From an uncultured Prevotellaceae bacterium (GTDB lineage Bacteria > Bacteroidota > Bacteroidia > Bacteroidales > Bacteroidaceae), in assembly GCA_902778255.1 (NCBI GenBank), contig CACYXD010000024.1, positions 1 through 42,375 on the forward strand: 42,375 bases of DNA, given 5' to 3'. The number at the start of each line of letters is the position of its first letter. Position 1 is the first letter of the stretch. Below, in pieces: positions 14,782 through 21,963 of the stretch. The translations under genes were made by a program, and so were the position numbers. The notes beneath the pieces were generated by a model. It ran no database searches. It was not told the DNA's origin and saw only the letters and a list, made by a program, of their open reading frames with translations.

Positions 14782-15711
14782 ATGATGAAGACAAAATGTT
14801 TGATTATTGGTAGTGGTCCTGCTGGCTATACGGCAGCCATCTATGCCAGTAGGGCCAACTTGAGCCCAATTGAGTATTGCGGAATGCAGCCAGGCGGACA
14901 GCTCACTCAGACCACTGAGGTGGAGAATTTCCCTGGCTATCCCAACGGTGTGGACGGTAACCAGATGATGATGGACCTGCGTGAACAGGCTGAACGCTTT
15001 GGCACAGACATCCGCGATGGCATCATCACCAAGGTGGACTTCTCAAAGGCACCCTATAAGGCATGGGATGACTCTGACAATGAGATAGAGGCAGATACGG
15101 TGATTATCGCTACAGGAGCCTCGGCAAAATACCTGGGGCTTGACGATGAGCGTAAGTACAATGGTATGGGAGTGAGCGCCTGTGCTACCTGCGATGGCTT
15201 CTTCTATCGCAAAAAGACTGTTGCTGTGGTGGGTGGTGGTGACACGGCCTGCGAAGACGCACTCTATCTGAGTGGCCTCTGTAAGAAGGTGTATCTGATT
15301 GTGCGTAAAAACTATCTGCGTGCATCAAAGGTGATGCAGCAGCGTGTGATGGAGCGCGAGAATATTGAGATTCTGTTTGAGCACAACACCATAGGACTCT
15401 TCGGAGAAGATGGGGTAGAGGGCGCACATTTGGTGAAGCGTAAGGGTGAACCCGATGAGCAGATGGTTGACATTGCCATTGATGGCTTCTTCCTGGCTAT
15501 TGGCCATAAGCCTAATACGGATATCTTTAAGGAGTGGCTGGAAACTGATGAAGTGGGCTATCTGAAGAAGATTGACGGAACACCGAAGACCAAGATTCCA
15601 GGCATCTTCGTGGCTGGCGACTGTGCTGACCCAACCTATCGTCAGGCTATCAGTGCAGCAGGCACAGGTTGCCAGGCGGCTATTGAGGCAGAAAGATTCC
15701 TGATGGCCTAA
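14782..15711 (+). CDS. trxB: Thioredoxin-disulfide reductase
   Basis: A 309-residue flavoprotein that passes electrons from NADPH to thioredoxin. The FAD-binding GSGPAGYTAA motif is at residues 10-19, the redox CATC pair at 134-137, the NADPH-binding G-G-G-D-T-A segment follows, and the GxFxAGD FAD motif (GIFVAGDCAD) is near the C terminus. ATG 14782 was chosen; ATG 14785 is equally possible, and an in-frame TTG at 14776 is unlikely. It follows the peroxidase gene by 23 bases, making an oxidative-stress pair, and ends before a clear terminator. Confidence 0.96.
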   Translation: MMKTKCLIIGSGPAGYTAAIYASRANLSPIEYCGMQPGGQLTQTTEVENFPGYPNGVDGNQMMMDLREQAERFGTDIRDGIITKVDFSKAPYKAWDDSDNEIEADTVIIATGASAKYLGLDDERKYNGMGVSACATCDGFFYRKKTVAVVGGGDTACEDALYLSGLCKKVYLIVRKNYLRASKVMQQRVMERENIEILFEHNTIGLFGEDGVEGAHLVKRKGEPDEQMVDIAIDGFFLAIGHKPNTDIFKEWLETDEVGYLKKIDGTPKTKIPGIFVAGDCADPTYRQAISAAGTGCQAAIEAERFLMA

Positions 15712-15757
15712 AAAGGTTCGAATATGATTGATTTTTGTAGGTAAATTACTAAACGCA

Positions 15758-15787
15758 AAAAAGCCCCGCTTCACAGCGAGGCTTTTT
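15758..15787 (+). terminator. Intrinsic terminator of trxB
   Basis: A 13-base stem (15758-15770 and 15775-15787) with one mismatch and a 4-base loop, with A-run and T-run ends. It starts about 46 bases after the trxB stop. Confidence 0.83.
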
Positions 15788-15869
15788 CATAACTAAATTA
15801 ATCAACCATAAACCTTAACCATTAAAAATCTTTTTACGATGCAAAGATAATGCTTTGTCGTGAAAAGAA

Positions 15870-15945
15870 GGTCGAACTTCTGTTAATTAAGGTTGAATTT
15901 CTGATATTTAACATAAATTCGACCCATATTCACAAAAATTCAACC
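15870..15945 (+). repeat. Four-site dyad-symmetric operator-like array
   Basis: The 10-mer GGTYGAAYTT occurs four times: forward at 15870-15879 and 15891-15900, and as reverse complement at 15915-15924 and 15936-15945. Each same-direction pair has a 21-base period, and the whole array is symmetric about 15907/15908. All four extend to a 13-mer GGTYGAAYTTHTG. The last site ends 26 bases before the -33 box of the hybrid kinase gene. Direct half-sites 21 bases apart suit AraC-type or LytTR-type regulators; binding is inferred. The rest of the gene-free stretch 15712-16045 is AT-rich, with no open reading frame I would support. Confidence 0.7.
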
Positions 15946-15971
15946 ATAAAAGATACTTTTTTGCAAGGAAA

Positions 15972-16003
15972 TTTGTGGTTTTGAAAAATAATACGTATCT
16001 TCG
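15972..16003 (+). promoter_or_regulatory. Promoter of the hybrid kinase gene
   Basis: TTTG at 15972-15975 and TATCTTCG at 15996-16003, 20 bases apart; one base off the TAnnTTTG consensus. The start should be near 16010, about 36 bases before the ATG at 16046. Confidence 0.65.
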
Positions 16004-16045
16004 CTGACGAAAATTAAACCTAAAATCATCAAACTATTTGCCTGT

Positions 16046-17722
16046 ATGTTAATAGTGCTTATTAGTATTGCATCGATTATTCTCATTTTTTTAACTATAT
16101 GGTTCGCGTATAGGCGTACGTTACGTATTCGAGACCGCTTACACATGAATCAGGTGCTCACGAATATAACCCACGAACTGCTCACGCCGTTATCTGTTAT
16201 CTCTGCTTCTGTAGAACATCTTCGTGAGCAAAATCCGGAGTATGCTGCGGATTATGCAGTGATGGAACTTAATGTGGAGCGTGTGACACATTTACTGCAA
16301 GAGATATTGGAAACAAGTAAGTCGCAGGCTGGCGAACTAAAATTGCGAGTGTCGCAGGGCGATGTGATGGACTATATCCGCCAGACAGCCCTCAGCGTTG
16401 AACCACTGATGTATAAATATGGCTTGCATTTTACTATTCAGTGCACACCGCAATCGATGATGGGATGGATTGATACGGACAAGATAGGTAAGATTATCTA
16501 TAACCTGTTGTCGAATGCGGCAAAGTTTACAAAGACCCCAGGAGAAGTGTTCTTAAAGGCTTGGACAAATGATAACTATGACCAAGTGACGATAGAGGTG
16601 CGTGATACTGGCATTGGTATCCCTCAGTCGAGGATCAAGCACCTCTTCCAACGCTATTATGACGGGGACTACCGATGGATGCAGGTCAATGGCACTGGAT
16701 TGGGATTGGCATTGACGCGTGACTTGGCCTATCTGCACAATGGTACTATTAACTGCAAAAGTGAAGAAGGAAAGGGTACTACTTTTACTGTTACCTTTCC
16801 CATTAGTAAAGAGTCTTACAATGCGATGCAGATTGATGAGCAACATGCCTTTGACCCAACTAAGACGCCTAAGACAATTCTTGATATACGAGCATTGGAA
16901 CAATTACCTGAACAGCTTGCTGTGCCTGTGTTGAAAGAACGCAACGAGAACTTCTATAATATCCTGATCGTAGAGGATAATCAGGAACTGTTGATGCTCC
17001 TCAATACACTCTTGTGCAGTAAATATAATGTGTTGACAGCCTCAAATGGTCGTCAGGCATTGGAAATGATTGAGTCTAATGATGTGGACCTGATCATTTC
17101 GGATGTGATGATGCCGGAGATGGATGGCAACGAACTAACTCGTCAGATTAAAAGTAGTGATATCTGGAATTTCCTGCCAATCATACTAATTTCATCACTG
17201 ACGAGTGAAGAGGCGCGTAAGGAATCGATGCTGATAGGTGCTGACGACTATATCACCAAGCCATTCCGATTGGGTGATTTGGAGTTGCGCATCAATAATA
17301 TCATTGAAAACCGTAAACGTATTGTTGGCGATAGGAATGCTGTTGCTCCAGAAACAGAGGAACGCCCCCTTACTGCTGATGAGGAATTCCTAAGACGTGC
17401 CAATGAATGTGTGAGAAAGCACTTGAGTGACAGTGAGTTTGACCGTGAAACCTTTGCAGCAGAAATGGGCGCTTCCAGTTCTACGCTATACAATAAGTTG
17501 CGCTTGCTGACGGGAATGAACATCAGTAACTTCATTCGAGAAATCCGTATGAAGGAAGCAAAACGACTGGCGGAAAGTCAGCCTGATATCCGTGTTAGCG
17601 ATTTGGCTTATATGGTGGGATTTAAAGACCCGAAGTATTTTGCCACCTGCTTCAAACGGGATTTTGGCATCCAGCCGAGCGAGTTGATAGCCAAAGCCCA
17701 AGAAAAGTCAGTAAACCATTGA
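16046..17722 (+). CDS. Hybrid two-component regulator (kinase-receiver-AraC) lacking the large HTCS sensor
   Basis: A 558-residue protein with one N-terminal membrane helix (about 2-21). HisKA follows with ITHELLTPLS (phosphoacceptor His43), then HATPase_c (N-box around Asn157, DTGIGIP, GTGLGLAL), a receiver domain (about 303-420; Asp353 in ISDVMMPEMDG, Lys405 in TKPF), and an AraC-type DNA-binding domain (about 445-550). This is the HTCS layout of Bacteroides without the roughly 700-800-residue periplasmic beta-propeller and Y_Y_Y sensor. A full promoter directly upstream argues that the short form is the real product, not a 5' truncation. Signal input must come through the membrane helix or a partner protein. 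It is convergent with a symporter gene and overlaps it by 71 bases. It may bind the nearby array and control itself. Confidence 0.9.
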   Translation: MLIVLISIASIILIFLTIWFAYRRTLRIRDRLHMNQVLTNITHELLTPLSVISASVEHLREQNPEYAADYAVMELNVERVTHLLQEILETSKSQAGELKLRVSQGDVMDYIRQTALSVEPLMYKYGLHFTIQCTPQSMMGWIDTDKIGKIIYNLLSNAAKFTKTPGEVFLKAWTNDNYDQVTIEVRDTGIGIPQSRIKHLFQRYYDGDYRWMQVNGTGLGLALTRDLAYLHNGTINCKSEEGKGTTFTVTFPISKESYNAMQIDEQHAFDPTKTPKTILDIRALEQLPEQLAVPVLKERNENFYNILIVEDNQELLMLLNTLLCSKYNVLTASNGRQALEMIESNDVDLIISDVMMPEMDGNELTRQIKSSDIWNFLPIILISSLTSEEARKESMLIGADDYITKPFRLGDLELRINNIIENRKRIVGDRNAVAPETEERPLTADEEFLRRANECVRKHLSDSEFDRETFAAEMGASSSTLYNKLRLLTGMNISNFIREIRMKEAKRLAESQPDIRVSDLAYMVGFKDPKYFATCFKRDFGIQPSELIAKAQEKSVNH

Positions 17723-19064
17723 GCATCAGCAACTCATAGCCGAAGTGGTAGTCCCAGAGGTGTTGGACCAGCAGGTCGGTGCCATAGCAGATAAAGGGTG
17801 ATGATAGGCATATAAAGGGCACCCAATGGTCGTGTACCTGACGCTTGGTAAACAGACCAAAGGCAAACAGTCCCAGTAATGGGCCGTATGTATAGCCACA
17901 AATCGTATAGATGGCATCAATGACGCTGGTAGAGTTGAGTATGTTGAACAGCAGGATCATCAGGACAAACAAGAAGCAGATGATCAGATGTGTGCGTTTC
18001 CTCAACTTCTCATCACCAGCCCTTTCTCTGATATCCACACAATAGCTGGTAGTAAGCGAGGTGAGGGCAGAGTCTGCACTTGAGAATGATGCCGCAACGA
18101 TTCCTATCGTAAAGGGTATCAGCATGGATAATCCGCTCCGCTCCACAAAGCCAGGCAACAGCGTATCAGACACGCCAGTCTCTCCCAGCATTACCAGTAG
18201 TACGCCTAATGACAGAAACAACAGATTGGCAGGCACGAAAGCCACACCATAAGTGCACATGTCTTTCTGAGCCTCCTTCAGTGATTTACAAGTCAGGTTT
18301 TTCTGCATCATATCCTGATCGAGACCTGTCATCACCACTACGATAAACGCACCACTGAGAAAATGTTTCCAGAAGTTCTGCTTCGATACCCAGTCGTCCA
18401 TCACAAACATCCGGCTGTGTTCATCGGCTGCGATGGCGCTGATAGCCTCAGGTATCGACATCCCCAGTTCGCCCACCACCTTATATATAATAAGGAGAAG
18501 GGCAGAGAATAGGCAGATGGTCTGAAAAGTATCCGTCCACACTAGGGTCTTGATGCCTCCGCCTCGAGTATAGAGCCATATAAGTGCAACCATCGCGGAA
18601 ACAGTTACTGCGAAAGGGATGCCCATCTCATCGAACACAAATTGCTGAAGAATCATACAAACCACATAAAATCTGACTACTGCCCCAATCATCTTTGATA
18701 ATAGGAAGAAGGTGGCTCCCGTTTTATAGGAGTGCCGACCCAATCGCTGGTCCAGATAGGCATAAATCGTAGTCAGGTTCAGTCGGTAGTAGAGTGGAAG
18801 CAGGATAAATGCTACTGCGATATAGCCAACGATAAACCCCAGACAGGTTTGCATGTAAGTCATATCAATCTTGGTGACCATACCTGGTACAGATACAAAT
18901 GTGACGCCAGAGATGGAGGCTCCAACCATACCGAAGGCCACCATATACCAAGGCGACTGACGGTTGCCGCGAAAGAATGTATCATTCGTGGCTTTTTTTG
19001 CTGTCAGTCTGCTAATAGCAAACAAAACTGCAAAATACACTAATATTATTGCAATCATCCACAT
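17652..19064 (-). CDS. Sodium:solute symporter (SSS family)
   Basis: A 470-residue inner-membrane transporter with about 13 hydrophobic helices. The N-terminal fold M-x-x-F-G-M-V-G-A-S-I-S-G-V-T-F after the first helix, followed by P-G-M-V, is characteristic of SSS members from Bacteroidales. Substrate is unknown; relatives move sugars, sialic acid, proline or other small solutes with sodium. The start is uncertain: ATG 19064 and ATG 19058 both fit, and a TTG at 19076 is excluded because it falls in the -7 box. The mRNA leader would be only a few bases. The 3' end overlaps the hybrid kinase gene by 71 bases in antisense, so the two transcripts could interfere. Confidence 0.9.
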   Translation of the reverse strand: MWMIAIILVYFAVLFAISRLTAKKATNDTFFRGNRQSPWYMVAFGMVGASISGVTFVSVPGMVTKIDMTYMQTCLGFIVGYIAVAFILLPLYYRLNLTTIYAYLDQRLGRHSYKTGATFFLLSKMIGAVVRFYVVCMILQQFVFDEMGIPFAVTVSAMVALIWLYTRGGGIKTLVWTDTFQTICLFSALLLIIYKVVGELGMSIPEAISAIAADEHSRMFVMDDWVSKQNFWKHFLSGAFIVVVMTGLDQDMMQKNLTCKSLKEAQKDMCTYGVAFVPANLLFLSLGVLLVMLGETGVSDTLLPGFVERSGLSMLIPFTIGIVAASFSSADSALTSLTTSYCVDIRERAGDEKLRKRTHLIICFLFVLMILLFNILNSTSVIDAIYTICGYTYGPLLGLFAFGLFTKRQVHDHWVPFICLSSPFICYGTDLLVQHLWDYHFGYELLMLNGLLTFLGLWLSTRSAGCQNPV

Positions 19065-19073
19065 AACAAGTTG

Positions 19074-19081
19074 CAAAGGTA
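19074..19081 (-). promoter_or_regulatory. -7 box of the symporter gene
   Basis: Minus strand reads TACCTTTG, an exact TAnnTTTG match, only 10 bases before the ATG at 19064. It implies a leaderless or nearly leaderless mRNA. No TTTG lies at -33. Confidence 0.6.
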
Positions 19082-19134
19082 CGCATTTTTATTAAATTCT
19101 TCATTCTTCATTCTTAATTCTTGATTTAAAGTTG

Positions 19135-19142
19135 TAACTTTG
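19135..19142 (+). promoter_or_regulatory. -7 box of the trpB2 gene
   Basis: TAACTTTG matches TAnnTTTG, 33 bases before the trpB2 ATG. The -33 region is T/C-rich with no exact TTTG. Confidence 0.6.
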
Positions 19143-19175
19143 CATCGCAATAACTAAATAATAATCAAAGTTGTT

Positions 19176-20534
19176 ATGAGCAAACAAAAGAAATTCATCC
19201 TTCAGGAGAGTGAGATTCCTACACAGTGGTATAACATTCAGGCCGACATGCCCAATAAGCCCATGCCGCCTATCCATCCTGCTACCAAGCAGCCACTTGG
19301 CGTAGATGATTTAGCACACATCTTCCCCCGCGAGTGCTGTGTGCAGGAACTGGATACGGAGCATCGCTGGATAGATATTCCTGAAGAGGTTCTTGATAAG
19401 TACAAATACTATCGCAGCACACCGCTTGTTCGTGCATACGCACTTGAAGAAGCACTGGGAACGCCTGCTCATATTTATTTTAAGAACGAGAGTACGAACC
19501 CTCTGGGCTCGCATAAGATCAACTCCGCTATTCCTCAGTGCTACTATGCCAAGCAGGAAGGTACTACCAATGTGACTACTGAGACGGGTGCTGGCCAGTG
19601 GGGTATGGCGTTGAGCTATGCTGCAAAACTTTACGGACTGGAGTGTGCTGTCTATCAGGTGAAGATTACTATGCAGCAGAAACCTTATCGTAGCAGCGTG
19701 ATGCGTACCTTTGGTGCTGCTGTCACGGGTTCGCCCTCTATGTCAACACGCGCAGGTAAGGATATCATCACCAAAGATCCTACGCATCCTGGCTCATTGG
19801 GCACGGCTATCTCTGAGGCTGTAGAGTTGGCTACTACTACGCCAAACTGCAAATATACGCTGGGTTCCGTGCTCAACCACGTTGGCCTGCACCAGACTAT
19901 CATCGGTCTTGAGGCCGAGAAGCAGATGCAGATGGCTGGTGAGTATCCCGACATCGTCATTGGCTGTTTTGGTGGAGGCTCTAACTTCGGTGGTATCGCC
20001 TTCCCCTTCATGCGTCATAACTTGAGTGGTGAGCGTCATACGGAGTTTATAGCTGCCGAGCCAGATAGCTGTCCTAAGTTGACGCGCGGTCAGTTCCGCT
20101 ATGACTTTGGCGACGAGGCCGGCTACACACCCCTGCTCCCGATGTTCACCTTGGGTCATAACTTCAAGCCCTCTAACATCCATGCTGGCGGTCTGCGCTA
20201 TCATGGTGCTGGTATGATCATTTCACAGTTGATTAAGGACGGTTTGATGCATGGCGTTGACATCCCTCAGCTTGAGACCTTCGAGGCTGGTATGTTGTTT
20301 GCACGTACCGAGGGTATCATCCCCGCTCCCGAAAGCACCCATGCTATTGCCGCCACTATCCGTGAGGCCAAGAAGTGTAAGGAGACGGGTGAGGAGAAGG
20401 TTATCCTTTTCAACCTCTCTGGTCATGGTCTCATTGATATGCCGAGCTACGAGGCATACATCAACGGTGACCTGCAAAACTATACCGTCACCGACGAGAT
20501 GATCGCCCAGAATCTGGCAGAGCTTGACAAATAA
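19176..20534 (+). CDS. Tryptophan synthase beta chain, TrpB2 type
   Basis: A 452-residue PLP enzyme that joins indole and serine. The PLP lysine is Lys114 in NPLGSHKINSA, followed by E-T-G-A-G-Q-W-G and the phosphate-binding G-C-F-G-G-G-S-N-F region. The longer N terminus and overall length mark the TrpB2 class (about 430-460 residues) rather than the TrpA-partnered TrpB1 (about 400). No trpA or other trp gene lies nearby, so it probably acts alone as an indole-salvage enzyme. It has its own promoter and a bidirectional terminator. Confidence 0.94.
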   Translation: MSKQKKFILQESEIPTQWYNIQADMPNKPMPPIHPATKQPLGVDDLAHIFPRECCVQELDTEHRWIDIPEEVLDKYKYYRSTPLVRAYALEEALGTPAHIYFKNESTNPLGSHKINSAIPQCYYAKQEGTTNVTTETGAGQWGMALSYAAKLYGLECAVYQVKITMQQKPYRSSVMRTFGAAVTGSPSMSTRAGKDIITKDPTHPGSLGTAISEAVELATTTPNCKYTLGSVLNHVGLHQTIIGLEAEKQMQMAGEYPDIVIGCFGGGSNFGGIAFPFMRHNLSGERHTEFIAAEPDSCPKLTRGQFRYDFGDEAGYTPLLPMFTLGHNFKPSNIHAGGLRYHGAGMIISQLIKDGLMHGVDIPQLETFEAGMLFARTEGIIPAPESTHAIAATIREAKKCKETGEEKVILFNLSGHGLIDMPSYEAYINGDLQNYTVTDEMIAQNLAELDK

Positions 20535-20558
20535 TGTTGGATTATTTTGGATAAAAAT

Positions 20559-20594
20559 AAAGTTTCGCTTCCCCACAGAAGCGAAACTTTTTTT
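20559..20594. terminator. Bidirectional terminator between trpB2 and the alarmone synthetase gene
   Basis: A perfect 12-bp stem (20559-20570 and 20579-20590) with an 8-base loop and T-runs on both strands. It ends trpB2 rightward and begins 2 bases after the stop codon of the leftward synthetase gene, so it serves both. Confidence 0.87.
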
Positions 20595-21651
20595 ATCTCT
20601 TTACGAAAGGCAGGATGGATATCTGCTCGTATGTCATCTCTGCCAGTTGCTCGTTGCCACGCAGTGGACCATATATGAGATCAAAGAACTGCTTCAGTCC
20701 CGCCTGTCCGCCACCAGTCTTCAGGATGTGGGCCATGCAGAGGTTCTGAAGGCCGATGGTCTCTGACAGGATGTCCAAGTCAGTAATGGCCAGTTGTGAT
20801 ATGGCCAACTGATAGGCCTCCTCGCTATTTTCCTCTATGAAATGTTGCACGTCTCCCAGCGTCTCTAAGCCTAAACTTTCCAAAGCTGGTAAGAACAGCA
20901 GCAATGACGCAGGAAAGATCTCTGCCTGGTTGACGGCGGCAATGCGTTGGTTGAGCCGGTCAAACGGGTGTAGTTGCAGATAACTGCGGAAAGAGTCCGT
21001 GCTCAGTAATACCTCATCCAGCTTTCCCGATTTTACCAAGGCCTGCACCTGACGGCGATAGTCGGTCATCGTGGTGCGCAGTCTGCTGAACTCATCATCG
21101 GCCAGCTCCAGCATACCAGCCAATCGGCTGAACTGTCGGCGATATTCTGGTGGCAGCTTTACGGTGCCTTTGTAGCCAATGTCGTGCTCAATGGCAGACC
21201 ATACGTGCTGCAGGGCTGTGCGCATCTGTATTTCAAACGGCACGCTGCATCCCTTCATCCGGCAGATATAGTGCAGCGAGTTGTAGCCAAAACTAGTTAA
21301 CTCGTGTACCTTGCGCTTATCGACCGACTGCTGCCAGTCAATCTCGAAGAGCTGCTGTACAATGACTGCCACTTTATCTACATCATCGGTATAGTAGGTC
21401 ACAATACGTAGTCCTACCAAATCGGTGATGTTTTCCAGCGAAGCGTATTTGTCGCCTTTCCGCTCCAGCTTTCCTGCCAGTGACGATTCTGTTTTAACAC
21501 GATGCTCAATAGCGATAAGTTCTATGGACTGTTCGCGCAGAGCTTGCTGCAGTTGGCTATAGACCTTATCGGACAACTGTTCCAGCAAAGGAAGCTGCTC
21601 CCGATATTGCTGCAGAAGCGCTTCCCCATGAGGATTTAGTCTTGGGATCAT
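20593..21651 (-). CDS. RelA/SpoT-type (p)ppGpp synthetase (small alarmone synthetase-like)
   Basis: A 352-residue soluble protein. The RelA/SpoT nucleotidyltransferase domain covers about 25-165: K-x-x-S-S-L-A-G-K-L-E-R-K-G near 53-66, DLVGLRI (77-83) with the metal-binding Asp77, GYNSLHY (122-128), and EIQMRTALQHVWSAIEHDIGYK with the synthetase Glu140. There is no HD hydrolase, TGS or ACT domain, so it should make but not degrade (p)ppGpp. The 190-residue helical C-terminal half is longer than in minimal SAS proteins and unassigned. It is the last gene of a four-gene leftward operon and overlaps the STAS gene by four bases (ATGA), so the two are translationally coupled. Coupling to a STAS protein suggests that partner-switching signals may control alarmone output; this is an inference. 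Confidence 0.88.
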   Translation of the reverse strand: MIPRLNPHGEALLQQYREQLPLLEQLSDKVYSQLQQALREQSIELIAIEHRVKTESSLAGKLERKGDKYASLENITDLVGLRIVTYYTDDVDKVAVIVQQLFEIDWQQSVDKRKVHELTSFGYNSLHYICRMKGCSVPFEIQMRTALQHVWSAIEHDIGYKGTVKLPPEYRRQFSRLAGMLELADDEFSRLRTTMTDYRRQVQALVKSGKLDEVLLSTDSFRSYLQLHPFDRLNQRIAAVNQAEIFPASLLLFLPALESLGLETLGDVQHFIEENSEEAYQLAISQLAITDLDILSETIGLQNLCMAHILKTGGGQAGLKQFFDLIYGPLRGNEQLAEMTYEQISILPFVKR

Positions 21652-21950
21652 TTAAACTCAAACAGATTGGTAAAACCAGTCATGGCAAAGACTGTGCGCA
21701 GGTCGTCGTTAATGCCAGTGATATAGACGTGGCTGCCCTTTGGTTTTGCATTCTTCAATACACCCAGGAAAAGACGCAGACCGCTTGAGGAAATATATTC
21801 CAGCTTGGTGCAGTCGAACACGATGTTGTGACCAGTACAGTCGTACAGAGGCTTCAGCGCCTGTTCTGTCTCCACAGAGGCGGCAGTATCCAAACGTCCT
21901 TCAAACACTGCGACCAATTCGCCATCTTTCTCTAAAATCGTAGTTTTCAT
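21648..21950 (-). CDS. STAS-domain anti-sigma factor antagonist (RsbV/SpoIIAA-like)
   Basis: A 100-residue single STAS domain. The phosphorylatable serine region is visible as YISSSGLRL (52-60), with Ser55 or Ser56 the likely site, in the usual D-x-x-x-L-x-Y-I-S-S-x-G-L-R context. Such proteins bind an RsbW-type kinase when unphosphorylated and are released when phosphorylated. The matching ATPase is the first gene of the same operon, with an SLC13 transporter between. Bacteroidetes lack the sigma-B target of Bacillus, so its output partner is unknown. Confidence 0.92.
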   Translation of the reverse strand: MKTTILEKDGELVAVFEGRLDTAASVETEQALKPLYDCTGHNIVFDCTKLEYISSSGLRLFLGVLKNAKPKGSHVYITGINDDLRTVFAMTGFTNLFEFK

Positions 21951-21963
21951 AACTCTTGACTTT

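Noticed and set aside
15842-15849. A minus-strand promoter (TATCTTTG) in the gene-free stretch after trxB.
   Set aside because: The -7 match is exact but there is no -33 box and no gene leftward before the trxB end; it may be chance or start an antisense RNA.
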